Source: Sporisorium sorghi (Eukaryota; Basidiomycota; Ustilaginomycetes; Ustilaginales; Ustilaginaceae). Taken from it: 64,000 nucleotides of DNA. The position numbers and the translations under genes were made by a program. The DNA lies in NCBI GenBank assembly GCA_023212695.1, contig JALCCG010000026.1:1-64000 (forward strand), given 5' to 3'. The notes under the pieces are model-generated. The model had not been told where the DNA came from. It worked only from the letters and a program-made list of their open reading frames with translations, and made no database searches. Positions 43,267 to 51,372 of the stretch are shown here, one piece after another (the stretch's first letter is position 1; each line of letters starts with the position of its first letter).

Positions 43267-44062
43267 TTGGTTTGATGAGGCCTTTGACGAAGCCTTTGAT
43301 CGTGCAGCTTCATGTTCCTCACTCCCCACTGACAACGAATCGAAACGTCAATCTTGGCAGCAAGTCAAATTACAAGTCGAGAAGTTAAACAAACGAAAAC
43401 AACAACGACGCAGATTACAGTTTTCCGGTATCGTTGCTGCATCCATGTTAATTGGGGCTTTAATATTCTCTCAACCAACAGTTACACAAGCCGTGTCGCC
43501 CATTTACCAACAAATCGTGGATTGGGGCAACGGCATAACGGGCCAGATATTCGGTAAGAAAGAGCCCGTCGATCCAAGCAAAGCTCTTACTGCCCCGCCA
43601 CCGGATGCAACACCTATACCAAATAACGCTGATCCAGTACCACCAGCCGAATTGGTCGAAACTGAGGATATTCCATTTGCTGATTCTGATGAATCCCTCA
43701 TTGAGTCACAAAAGCGTGTATTATTCAAGATACCTCAAATTGGGTATATCCCGAAAGGCTTTGAGTTCTATGAGGCAACAGGAATCGCGGAAAGTGAGAC
43801 CGCGCCGCTCTTGGATCTGCATCTTCATTACAAAAATACAGATGAAAAGGTATTTTACATTGATCTCATTGACATGTCGTCCGAAAGATCCATCGGCCTT
43901 GGAGGGAAAGTGACAGAGACACTGACACTGAAATCAGGAGCTGTGGCCTACCTGACTGAAACGAATCTCCGTTTTTTGCATGACAATGACAAGATATTGG
44001 TAAATATCAGCGGATTATTCTCAAGAGATGAATTAATTAAGATAGCAAACAGCATACATTGA
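43244..44062 (+). CDS. Membrane anti-sigma factor with DUF4367-like extracytoplasmic domain
   Basis: 272 residues from the ATG at 43244 (GGGGTGA five bases upstream; the GTG at 43235 is an alternative). The cytoplasmic N-terminus is acidic (YDDWFDEAFDEAFD) and then basic, typical of a sigma-holding region. One membrane helix follows (GIVAASMLIGALIFS), then a Pro-rich linker and a C-terminal beta domain: GYIPKGFEFYEATGIAE, LDLHLHYKNTDEKVFYIDLID, ISGLFSRDELIKIANSIH. The last block is the DUF4367 ending seen in anti-sigma factors. It probably senses an envelope signal. Translationally coupled to the sigma gene. Confidence 0.75.
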   Translation: MSNEKYDDWFDEAFDEAFDRAASCSSLPTDNESKRQSWQQVKLQVEKLNKRKQQRRRLQFSGIVAASMLIGALIFSQPTVTQAVSPIYQQIVDWGNGITGQIFGKKEPVDPSKALTAPPPDATPIPNNADPVPPAELVETEDIPFADSDESLIESQKRVLFKIPQIGYIPKGFEFYEATGIAESETAPLLDLHLHYKNTDEKVFYIDLIDMSSERSIGLGGKVTETLTLKSGAVAYLTETNLRFLHDNDKILVNISGLFSRDELIKIANSIH

Positions 44063-44083
44063 AACAAAATGCACAGATAAACT

Positions 44084-44116
44084 AAAGAAGCGCACTTCAG
44101 AAAAGTGCGCTTCTTT
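44084..44116. terminator. Terminator between the anti-sigma gene and the secreted-protein gene
   Basis: A 14-bp perfect stem AAAGAAGCGCACTT / AAGTGCGCTTCTTT with T-runs on both strands. Confidence 0.9.
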
Positions 44117-44132
44117 GTTTTATATACCGGAA

Positions 44133-44630
44133 TTATTGCTCTGCTAATATAGAATTCGTATAATAGGTCGCTTCTTCATATGTACCATTCTCATTAATCC
44201 AGTGAATCGTCTTGCCCCGGTAATAATAACCTGTCTGAACACTGAAGTTTTTAATACCGCTGAGGGAAGTTTTGTTTGAACCGTTTTCATAAGCACTTCC
44301 AGTATCTATCCAAGCCGACCCGGTCCATCTCTGTAGGACAAAATTAATACCAATTGTATCTACAGCTTGTCCTGCTCCTGTAAATCCGTTAAGGCTTACC
44401 TGGGTACTATTTACCTTGCTAATTGTAGAATAATAGTTAATCAGGTACTTGTTGGCTAAGAGGTTAAAAGAAGAATTCAGATTCATTTCTACTGGTGGCG
44501 GTGTAGTTAAGGCACCTGGTGCAATGTCAGTAGCGGAATCCGCGTAAGCCCCTCCCGCCAGAGATAAGCTTAATAGAACACTGACTGCAAGAGTTGAAGC
44601 CATACGTTTAGAACTGCGTACTTTTGACAT
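44133..44630 (-). CDS. Secreted DUF6147-like protein
   Basis: 165 residues. The start is the ATG at 44630, four bases after AAAGGTGA. A Sec signal peptide (residues 1-30, SSKRMASTLAVSVLLSLSLAGG, cut after AYA) precedes a small beta-rich domain with LINYYSTISKVNSTQVSLNGFTG and FVLQRWTGSAWIDTGSAY, then TGYYYRGKTIHWI. The pattern resembles secreted DUF6147-type proteins of Bacillus and relatives, of unknown function. No membrane anchor or catalytic motif. Convergent with the anti-sigma gene; it could belong to that sigma's regulon, which is untested. Confidence 0.7.
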   Translation of the reverse strand: MSKVRSSKRMASTLAVSVLLSLSLAGGAYADSATDIAPGALTTPPPVEMNLNSSFNLLANKYLINYYSTISKVNSTQVSLNGFTGAGQAVDTIGINFVLQRWTGSAWIDTGSAYENGSNKTSLSGIKNFSVQTGYYYRGKTIHWINENGTYEEATYYTNSILAEQ

Positions 44631-44747
44631 AACATCACCTTTCTTTCTAATTATTAGGAACATCCATATTTTAACACGTGATGTCAGCACAAAAGTATCT
44701 AATTCTTCACGGTTTGATATAATTTTTGAAACTTTTCTGCAAATAAA

Positions 44748-44780
44748 AAGAAGCAACGACATATTTTGTCGTTGCTTCTT
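44748..44780 (-). terminator. Terminator of the CorC/CNNM gene
   Basis: A 14-bp perfect stem, AAGAAGCAACGACA / TGTCGTTGCTTCTT, followed by a minus-strand T-run. Confidence 0.85.
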
Positions 44781-44792
44781 CTAATATCCAGT

Positions 44793-46112
44793 TCACGCGC
44801 CTGCTTCTTCCTGAAGCAGCTGCTGCTCTTGCCTGATCAGACGAATGCGCGAGATTCGTTTATTCTCGGTCTCCTCAATCACAAAGTGATAGTCCTCATA
44901 CAAGATAGACTGACCTTTATGCGGGAGCAGCACCTCAAGACGTGAGGACAGCCATCCACCGATGGTATCATAGTCTTCTGTATCCACATTCAGACCAAAT
45001 TGGTCATTAATTTCATCAATCAGCATCAATCCATCAATGGAGTATTCATCCTCCCCCACCTTCTCAATTCCCGGACGCTCTTCGTCAAACTCATCTTGAA
45101 TTTCTCCGACGATTTCTTCCATGATGTCCTCCAGCGTTACAAGACCTGAAGTCCCGCCGTATTCATCGATCAGAATGGCAATTTGCGTCTTGCTCCGCTG
45201 CATTCTTCGCAGCAGCTCGCTGATCTTGATGGATTCAGGAACAGCAATAATCGGGCGAATCAGGGAAAGCTGGTCACGGACGTAACCGCGCATCAGATCC
45301 TTGATGTGAATGAAGCCAATGATATGATCCTTGTCTTCGTCACAGATCGGATAACGTGTTCGCATCCCCTCGCTTGCAATTTTCAGATTTTCTTCCAATG
45401 AAAGATTATTGTATAAACAGATCATCTCTGTCCTTGGGATCATGATCTCCCTAGCGGTGGTATCGGCAAATTCAAAAACGTTGTCCACCAATACCATGTC
45501 CGTATTATCCATCATCCCACTCTCACTGCTCTCTTTCATCATATCCCGAAGCTCCTCCTCGGTGTGAACGTTGCGCTCCACCACAGGTTTCATCCGGAAT
45601 ATTCGGAGAACGTTATTAGAAAGACCGTTGGCAAACCAGATAAATGGAAACATGATGGTATAAAATATTCTCAGCGGACCTGCCGACAGCAGCGTGATTT
45701 GTTCCGCTTTGCGAACAGCCACCGTCTTAGGTGCCATGGCACCAAATACGATGTGCATGAGTGCAATCAAGATAAATGCAATCACCAAGGAAACGGTATG
45801 AACAGCCGTATTGCTCCATCCTATGCCGTTGAACCAAGGCGTGATCATGGCGGATATGGTTCTTTCGCCGATCCATCCAAGTCCAATGGACACGATGGTG
45901 ATACCAAACTGGCAAGCGGATATATATCCGTCCAGATTCTTCAGTATGTTCTGTGCAAATTTTGCACGTCTATGTCCTTCTTCAACCAAAGCGTCAATCC
46001 GACTGCTTTTTACCTTAACAAAAGCTAATTCAGCTGATACAAAGAATCCATTTAACAGGACGAGAAACAATACCAAGGTTAAGCTTATCCAACTCGGTAA
46101 GGGGTCACTCAA
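44793..46112 (-). CDS. CNNM/CorC-type hemolysin family membrane protein
   Basis: 439 residues. DUF21 membrane domain (about 1-200: LVLLNGFFVSAELAFVKVKSSRI, FGITIVSIGLGWIGE), two CBS domains (about 205-330, with MIPRTEM and DEYGGTSGLVTLEDIMEEIVGEIQDE), and a C-terminal CorC_HlyC domain. Members export Mg2+ or help resist high Mg2+/Co2+; the name hemolysin is historical. The start is TTG at 46112 with TAGGAG five bases upstream. A promoter about 160 bp further upstream leaves a long leader. Confidence 0.88.
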   Translation of the reverse strand: MSDPLPSWISLTLVLFLVLLNGFFVSAELAFVKVKSSRIDALVEEGHRRAKFAQNILKNLDGYISACQFGITIVSIGLGWIGERTISAMITPWFNGIGWSNTAVHTVSLVIAFILIALMHIVFGAMAPKTVAVRKAEQITLLSAGPLRIFYTIMFPFIWFANGLSNNVLRIFRMKPVVERNVHTEEELRDMMKESSESGMMDNTDMVLVDNVFEFADTTAREIMIPRTEMICLYNNLSLEENLKIASEGMRTRYPICDEDKDHIIGFIHIKDLMRGYVRDQLSLIRPIIAVPESIKISELLRRMQRSKTQIAILIDEYGGTSGLVTLEDIMEEIVGEIQDEFDEERPGIEKVGEDEYSIDGLMLIDEINDQFGLNVDTEDYDTIGGWLSSRLEVLLPHKGQSILYEDYHFVIEETENKRISRIRLIRQEQQLLQEEAGA

Positions 46113-46497
46113 TCGATCTCCTACCCGCCATACAGCATGCTATGACGAATAGGAACACCTCCTTCGGTTATTAAAAATGTGTGGTGCCATCAAGCATAAC
46201 AACGTGTTCGGACAACGCATCAACTTCCCAATGGTCTCATCTCCTTATCTTATTCCGTCGTAATCAAGCTATATAAGTAATTATATAGTACTACGATACA
46301 CAGTCAAACGTTGTCTTATGACATTAATAAGCGTTGTTACAAGCTATAATTTGATTCTCAGCCATTAACCCTCATTTCCGGTGAATTCATATATTCTATG
46401 AATAAACATTCAAAATGTTAAAAGATTACTATGAATCCCCGCATCTCCCTAGGACAAAAACCGCATTTCGCTGAATATTAGCCTGGTGAGCCCAAAT
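46113..46497. other. Intergenic region containing the CorC-like gene leader
   Basis: About 385 bp with no supported gene. The left 160 bp is the transcribed leader of the CorC-like gene on the minus strand. It includes a strong orphan Shine-Dalgarno (AAGGAGGTG near 46157) and a possible 25-codon upstream frame. The rest is AT-rich without features. Confidence 0.45.
46280..46307 (-). promoter_or_regulatory. Sigma-A promoter of the CorC-like gene
   Basis: TTGACT (46307-46302) and a perfect TATAAT (46285-46280) with a 16-bp spacer on the minus strand. The transcription start should lie near 46273. Confidence 0.65.
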
Positions 46498-46538
46498 AAA
46501 ATAACCCCCGTTTACATGGTGTAAACAAGGGTTATTCA
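46498..46538 (-). terminator. Terminator of gerQ
   Basis: AATAACCC / GGGTTATT with inner TTTAC/GTAAA pairing, followed by T-rich sequence on the minus strand, just beyond the gerQ stop at 46552. Confidence 0.75.
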
Positions 46539-46551
46539 TATTTCCGTTGGC

Positions 46552-46986
46552 TTATCTTGAAGTTGGCGGCGGGTTGCCTATAACACCCGGATATTGGTAA
46601 TGAAGCGGCTCATCAAATACGACATAATCCAGGTTCACCATCAGCAGGATGATACGGCGTCCAGTCGAACGTTCGCTAATGACAATATGATCGCGTCCAG
46701 CAGCTTCGATTACGCCAGTGAACACTTTTGCATTCCATTGCGAGTTGTTTTCATATGTCATGTAAAAGGTAGCCTGTTTGCCCAAGTTCAAACGGAGAAT
46801 ATTCTCAACGTAAGACTGCTCGAATTGAGGGGCCGGCATTACAGTGCCTCCCGGAGTGATCGGGCTTCCGCTTGGGACCTCCGGTGGAATGTTGGCCGTA
46901 TAACCTGCTGTTCCGCGACCAGGCACTCCCGGATAACGCACTCCATTCATGAAGTTCACAGGTGGCACACCTTGATTGTAGTACAT
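46552..46986 (-). CDS. gerQ: Spore coat protein GerQ
   Basis: 144 residues. The N-terminal third is Gly/Pro-rich (NGVRYPGVPGRGTAGYT). The C-terminal domain is the conserved GerQ core: SYVENILRLNLGKQATFYMTYENNSQWNAKVFTGVIEAAGRDHIVISE then RIILLMVNLDYVVFDEP. GerQ localises the cortex hydrolase CwlJ in the spore coat and is cross-linked by transglutaminase. AAAGGAGG precedes the ATG. It lies 56 bp downstream of cwlJ in the operon order known from Bacillus. Confidence 0.92.
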   Translation of the reverse strand: MYYNQGVPPVNFMNGVRYPGVPGRGTAGYTANIPPEVPSGSPITPGGTVMPAPQFEQSYVENILRLNLGKQATFYMTYENNSQWNAKVFTGVIEAAGRDHIVISERSTGRRIILLMVNLDYVVFDEPLHYQYPGVIGNPPPTSR

Positions 46987-47042
46987 AAGTAATTTCCTCC
47001 TTTAATGTATATCTTCCGCAATATGCGGATGTACAACGTGGA

Positions 47043-47465
47043 TCAATAAACTGCCGGGCAATCGCCATATGTTGGACTGAAGAAGCAGTGTGCTTTAAAG
47101 CGGCCTGTGTTCTGCTGGTTGTACCAGGTAGGCGGGCAATCCCCTACCGGACGGAAAAACCATAATGCATTGGTTGCCGGCCAGGTGCGCTCTCCATTGA
47201 TAACTCTTTGGGCTAGGCGCCGGTCAGCCTCCCTGGCTCTTTGATAAAAATAGCCTTTTTGTGTTGCTTCAAACCCTCCCGGGTTCTGGAACACCATATC
47301 ATTCATGTTGCGGATGTTCATAAAGTCCAAGCAGTTGGACAGTATCCGGTTCACGCCGACATTCCCAACCATGAGCATGCCTTGCTCGCCTTCACCCTCT
47401 GCCTCTGCGCGGAGCAATCTTGCCAGAAGATCCACATCATTCGAATTTGCTTTGATGACTGCCAC
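47043..47465 (-). CDS. cwlJ: Spore cortex-lytic hydrolase CwlJ
   Basis: 140 residues of the hydrolase-2 (SleB/CwlJ) fold. The catalytic Glu in LARLLRAEAEGEGEQGMLMVGNVGVNRIL, then VFQNPGGFEA, and ATNALWFFRPVGDCPPTWYNQQNTGRFKAHCFFSP at the end all match CwlJ. No signal peptide, as expected for a protein laid down in the coat. It degrades cortex peptidoglycan during germination. The start is a GTG with GAGGGGA upstream; a mother-cell promoter precedes it. Confidence 0.92.
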   Translation of the reverse strand: MAVIKANSNDVDLLARLLRAEAEGEGEQGMLMVGNVGVNRILSNCLDFMNIRNMNDMVFQNPGGFEATQKGYFYQRAREADRRLAQRVINGERTWPATNALWFFRPVGDCPPTWYNQQNTGRFKAHCFFSPTYGDCPAVY

Positions 47466-47497
47466 AGAGTTCCCCTCGCTTCCTTAAGATCACTTTG

Positions 47498-47526
47498 TAT
47501 CGTATGTGCATTCGCCCATGAATGTG
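47498..47526 (-). promoter_or_regulatory. Sporulation (sigma-E/sigma-K type) promoter of cwlJ-gerQ
   Basis: CATACGATA (47506-47498) fits the CATAnnnTA -10 of mother-cell sigma factors, with an AC element 17 bp upstream (about 47525). Bacillus cwlJ is sigma-E dependent, so this site fits the expected control. Confidence 0.5.
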
Positions 47527-47648
47527 ACAGTAGCAGCAGAAAAATATTCTGATGGTGAATTGGAGGGTGAACAACAGGTTGTCATAGGTTTATGCCTAAT
47601 TTATTTGCATGCTTTTAAATACTATAATCATCGTATCGATTCTATGCG

Positions 47649-47696
47649 AAGAACGCCTCGAATGCTCCTAATGGGAGCTTGTTCGAGGCGTTCTTT
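47649..47696 (+). terminator. Terminator-like hairpin in the leader of the 47731 gene
   Basis: A 14-bp perfect stem AAGAACGCCTCGAA / TTCGAGGCGTTCTT with a nested GCTCC/GGAGC stem and a plus-strand T-run. It lies just upstream of the rightward gene at 47731 and beyond the start of cwlJ, so no identified gene ends here. It may be an attenuator or a relic. Confidence 0.7.
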
Positions 47697-47730
47697 TGTG
47701 ATCTTGCCCTATTTCCGAAGGAGGAGTACC

Positions 47731-48033
47731 ATGACCGATTTTGAAGCGATTTATCAGAAGTATTTGAAAGAACAAAAAAATGAAGCAGAGCCTCGTAGGC
47801 TCGAGATGCTGGAACGTGAGCTGATTGGAACTAAACTAGAAATGGAACACCGCATAACGAATTCATCCGGCGTCTCGCTATTTATTGATGTGTATCATGA
47901 ACGTCTCCGACTTGGATTTGAATGCGAGGGCTTTAGCGCTCATGCCGAAACCATAACACGTGAACGCTTCACCTTTGAAAAAAGCAAAGTACGTACCATG
48001 CTCGAGGCACGGGTTTCCTTTCAGCATGGATGA
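47731..48033 (+). CDS. Hypothetical protein, first of an overlapping pair
   Basis: 100 residues, not recognised. The start is the ATG at 47731 after GGAGGAG; longer frames begin before the hairpin without a ribosome site. It reads DFEAIYQKYLKEQKNEAEPRR (charged helix), then an alpha/beta stretch SGVSLFIDVYHERLRLGFECEGFSAHAE and a basic C-terminus. No signal or membrane segment. Its stop overlaps the next gene by eight bases. Confidence 0.6.
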   Translation: MTDFEAIYQKYLKEQKNEAEPRRLEMLERELIGTKLEMEHRITNSSGVSLFIDVYHERLRLGFECEGFSAHAETITRERFTFEKSKVRTMLEARVSFQHG

Positions 48034-48256
48034 AGTCGAGAAGCGACCGGAAGGCTGTAGAAATTCCTTGCTTGAGATGCTCGATCATTATGGCTGCCAG
48101 ACAGCTCGAACCCAAGATTTAAACCTATATGAAAAAGAAGCACTCCGCTATCTAAATATGCTGCATAGACCTTTTTCCCTTAGGGATATTCAGAATCGGG
48201 ACCAGATTGTAGTGTTGAAATATAAACCCGATCTTCCTTCTCCGAAAGACCGTTAG
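48026..48256 (+). CDS. Hypothetical protein, second of an overlapping pair
   Basis: 76 residues from the ATG at 48026 (MDEVEKRPEGCRNSLLEMLDHYG), overlapping the stop of the first gene (ATGGATGA). No Shine-Dalgarno is visible, so it probably depends on translational coupling. The core YEKEALRYLNMLHRPFSLRDIQNRDQIVVL is charged and helical. The two frames could also be one ancestral protein split by a frameshift; comparison with relatives would decide. Confidence 0.5.
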   Translation: MDEVEKRPEGCRNSLLEMLDHYGCQTARTQDLNLYEKEALRYLNMLHRPFSLRDIQNRDQIVVLKYKPDLPSPKDR

Positions 48257-48434
48257 CTCATCGTCCTTCATATCGAAGATAGATTTCCCGTCAACGATAA
48301 CTTGACCGCTAGTCCCCTATCCAGATCCCATTCCTTTGTTAATATCATTATGGGTATCATACATCCTACTTCTTACATCCTCGTGACAAAATTGGTTAGA
48401 GAACTGCCTCTATCCTAGGATTTACTCCTGAACA

Positions 48435-48475
48435 GAAAAAAGCTCTGTGCCGCAATCCAGCGCAGTACAGAGCTT
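48435..48475 (-). terminator. Terminator of the rhamnosidase gene
   Basis: AAAGCTCTGT / ACAGAGCTTT hairpin with a minus-strand T-run, just downstream of the stop at 48499. Confidence 0.8.
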
Positions 48476-48498
48476 TAGATTCATACTTTTATTCATCC

Positions 48499-51180
48499 CT
48501 AACTGGAATGACCGGTGAATTTATAACAGAAATGATAATGACCAGATCCCGCTTGAATCACAACGCCGGCTTTGCCATCGCAAGCGGAATGAATGCCCTT
48601 AGCTTCAAGCAGTGGCGTCCCATCGCCTTCCGTTACCCTCGTTCCGTCAAAAATACCAGGCAGACGGATTTCCGCTGTTGTATTGGGCGGAATGGTTATC
48701 TCCAGCTGGAAGTCCCCAGCATTGCCCAATCTCCAATACGACCGGACCCTTCCATACATCGTATCGATCGTTCCTGCTGCCCACGTCAATCCCTCCCCAG
48801 GCACGGGAGCAATCACGATTCGTTTATAACCCGGCGCTTCCTCCACCGTCTGGATTCCGGCAACCGTTCGATACAGCCAATCGCCGATCGCACCGTACGC
48901 ATAATGATTAAACGAATTCATGTCGCGACTCCAGAAGCTGCCATCTTCCTTAATGCCGTCCCAATGCTCCCATATCGTTGTGGCGCCTTTGGTGACCGGA
49001 TATAGCCAAGAAGGATAGTCCTGCTGGAGCAGCAGCTTATAAGCTGCATCATGCATGCCCTGCTGACTTAACACATGACTAATGTAAGGAGTACCCACAA
49101 ACCCTGTCGTCAAGTGAAACTTGCTCTCTTCCAGCAGAGTATATAGACGGGCTGCTGCCCGTTTCTCTGCCGCTTCATCCAATAAGCCGAACATGAGTGC
49201 AAGCACATGCGCGGTCTGTGTTGAAGCCGCAAGACGTCCGGATGGGGTCGCGAATTCGCTGCGAAACGCGGCTACCACCTGCTCCTTCAGTTTGGAATAC
49301 ACGGCCGCATCCTCTTTTTGTCCCAATACGACTGCGGTTTTACGCAACAATTCAACCGAATAGGCATAAAACGCCGATGCGATCAAATCCCGCTCTGTGG
49401 CACCTACGTAGTCACCCGATTTCGCATCCAGTCCCAGCCAATCTCCAAAATGGAAGCCGGTATTCCACAGATATTCATTCTCCCCTTGGGCTTGAATGTA
49501 GGCAACCCAGCGCTTCATGCTCTCATATTGCCGTTCCAATATTCGCTGATCACCGTAACTCACATAGATTGTCCAGGGACATATAACCGCTGCATCCCCC
49601 CAAGCGGCCGAAGCGAAGTCTCCCTTGCCGAGCACATGAGGAACAACGAAGGGAACCGCCCCATCGTCACGCTGTTCTGCAGCCAAGTCGGATAACCATT
49701 TGGTAAAAAACGGGGCCACATTGGACAGATAGGATGCTGTCTGAATAAACATCTGTGCATCTCCTGTCCAGCCTAAACGCTCGTCACGCTGCGGGCAATC
49801 CGTGGGTACATCGAGGAAATTCCCCTTAAGCCCCCATCTGATGTTGCTCTGCAATTGATTCACCAAGGGTTCGGAGCACTCAAAGTTCCCCGTCTCTTCA
49901 AAATCCGAATGAACCACAACGGCTTCAAAAGCTTCATGATCCAACTGCTCCTCCGTGAATCCGGATAATCGAACATACCGAAAGCCCTGGAATGTAAAAT
50001 GAGGTTCATAGGTTTCTTTGCCATCACCCTTTAATGTGTACCCGATGGTTTGTTTAGCCGTTCGGAGATTCTCGGTATAGAAATTCCCTTCGCTATCCAA
50101 TATTTCGGCATGTTCCAGCGTCACCACAGCCCCTTCTGTCCCCGTAAGACTGAAACGGACCCATCCAACCAGGTTTTGTCCAAAATCAATGACCATCTCG
50201 CCTTTAGGCGTAACCAGCCACTCAGTTGGCCGTACCGTTTGGATTGCTCTTACAGGTTCGTTAATCTGAGGCTTCAACATGTCATAACCATGCTCCAGCG
50301 ATTCCACTCCATGCCAATCGCGAGACATATAATCCGGTGTGCTGAAACCCTCGAATTCCAGGCGGGCGTCATAGGTTTCGCCGTGATAGATCTCTGACAT
50401 TACAATCGGACCTTTGGCTGACTGCCAGCTTGAATCTGTTGTGATCAGCTCCTCGCTCCCATCCGTGTATGTTATATGCAGTTCTAACAGCAAGGCTAGT
50501 CGATCTCCATAGATGGCACCCTTCTCCTGCCAGCCCAATTGCCCTTTGTACCAACCATTTCCGAGCCATGCTCCAATCGCATTCTGTTCCGCTCTTAACA
50601 TGTCCGTTACATCATAGGTTTGCGTCTGAATCGTATGCTCATAACTGGTCCAGCCAGGCGTGAAATAACGATCTCCCACCCGCTGCCCGTTAAGCTCCAG
50701 CTCATATAGCCCTAATGCCGTTGCGTATATTCGTGCCTGCCTGACGGAGGAATTCAGTCGGAAGCTTTTGCGGAGGAGCGGCAGATGCGGGGAGTCGGTG
50801 GGCAGCAACGATAAGGGTGCAGATATCCATTTCCCTGCCCACTGCTCCCCTTCCAGCTTACCGGTCTCCCAATATGCGATATCTGACCATTCCGATAATT
50901 CCCCGTCTTGATTCCACAGGCGCACGCGATAGTTATAGCGCTTACAAGACTTTGTATCCAGCTCCTCCAATTCAACATGGACCGATTGTGATGAAGCCAC
51001 TTTTCCCGATGTCCAGTAAGGCTCAGAGAAATTTGGAAGATTCGAAACCTCAATCTCATAAGCGGTTTGGCTGACCGCTCTTTCATCCGAATCCAGCCTC
51101 CAGCTTATTCGAGGACATCTCTCTCCAATACCTATCGGGTTATGCTGATACTCACACCGCAAGTCCGTCACCTTAAACAT
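48499..51180 (-). CDS. Alpha-L-rhamnosidase (GH78)
   Basis: 893 residues with no signal peptide. The start is the ATG at 51180 with GGAGG seven bases upstream. Domain order: an N-terminal Bac_rhamnosid_N-type beta domain (WAGKWISAP, YATALGLYELELNG, FTPGWTSYEHTIQTQTYDV), the concanavalin-like domain (IDFGQNLVGWVRF), and the alpha/alpha-barrel. The barrel's catalytic region is visible in DVPTDCPQRDERLGWTGDAQMF, and WNTGFHFGDWL continues it. It hydrolyses terminal alpha-L-rhamnose from pectin, flavonoid or microbial glycans inside the cell. Divergent from an AraC-type regulator. Confidence 0.9.
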   Translation of the reverse strand: MFKVTDLRCEYQHNPIGIGERCPRISWRLDSDERAVSQTAYEIEVSNLPNFSEPYWTSGKVASSQSVHVELEELDTKSCKRYNYRVRLWNQDGELSEWSDIAYWETGKLEGEQWAGKWISAPLSLLPTDSPHLPLLRKSFRLNSSVRQARIYATALGLYELELNGQRVGDRYFTPGWTSYEHTIQTQTYDVTDMLRAEQNAIGAWLGNGWYKGQLGWQEKGAIYGDRLALLLELHITYTDGSEELITTDSSWQSAKGPIVMSEIYHGETYDARLEFEGFSTPDYMSRDWHGVESLEHGYDMLKPQINEPVRAIQTVRPTEWLVTPKGEMVIDFGQNLVGWVRFSLTGTEGAVVTLEHAEILDSEGNFYTENLRTAKQTIGYTLKGDGKETYEPHFTFQGFRYVRLSGFTEEQLDHEAFEAVVVHSDFEETGNFECSEPLVNQLQSNIRWGLKGNFLDVPTDCPQRDERLGWTGDAQMFIQTASYLSNVAPFFTKWLSDLAAEQRDDGAVPFVVPHVLGKGDFASAAWGDAAVICPWTIYVSYGDQRILERQYESMKRWVAYIQAQGENEYLWNTGFHFGDWLGLDAKSGDYVGATERDLIASAFYAYSVELLRKTAVVLGQKEDAAVYSKLKEQVVAAFRSEFATPSGRLAASTQTAHVLALMFGLLDEAAEKRAAARLYTLLEESKFHLTTGFVGTPYISHVLSQQGMHDAAYKLLLQQDYPSWLYPVTKGATTIWEHWDGIKEDGSFWSRDMNSFNHYAYGAIGDWLYRTVAGIQTVEEAPGYKRIVIAPVPGEGLTWAAGTIDTMYGRVRSYWRLGNAGDFQLEITIPPNTTAEIRLPGIFDGTRVTEGDGTPLLEAKGIHSACDGKAGVVIQAGSGHYHFCYKFTGHSS

Positions 51181-51311
51181 AATCAAGCCTCCGTTCACTT
51201 CATATTTATGGCACACACCTTGGTTATAGGACTTCTGCCGGAATGTAATATTCCACATTCGTGCCTATTTCAACTATTATTATAAGTGAACATCATCTCA
51301 ATATTATGGGT

Positions 51312-51355
51312 ATAACGGACAAGTGCATGCGGTATTACGGACTTTCTTCCGTTAT
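51312..51355 (+). promoter_or_regulatory. Inverted repeat upstream of the AraC-type regulator
   Basis: ATAACGGA (51312-51319) and TCCGTTAT (51348-51355) are inverted arms 28 bp apart, ending 17 bp before the regulator ATG. It lies in the divergent region with the rhamnosidase and could be an autoregulatory operator. Confidence 0.4.
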
Positions 51356-51372
51356 GGTCCAGGAGGGCATAT

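Noticed and set aside
46170..46235. Possible Mg2+ or Mn2+ riboswitch upstream of the CorC-like gene
   Set aside because: The conserved cores of the M-box and yybP-ykoY families are not visible, so only a generic leader is reported.
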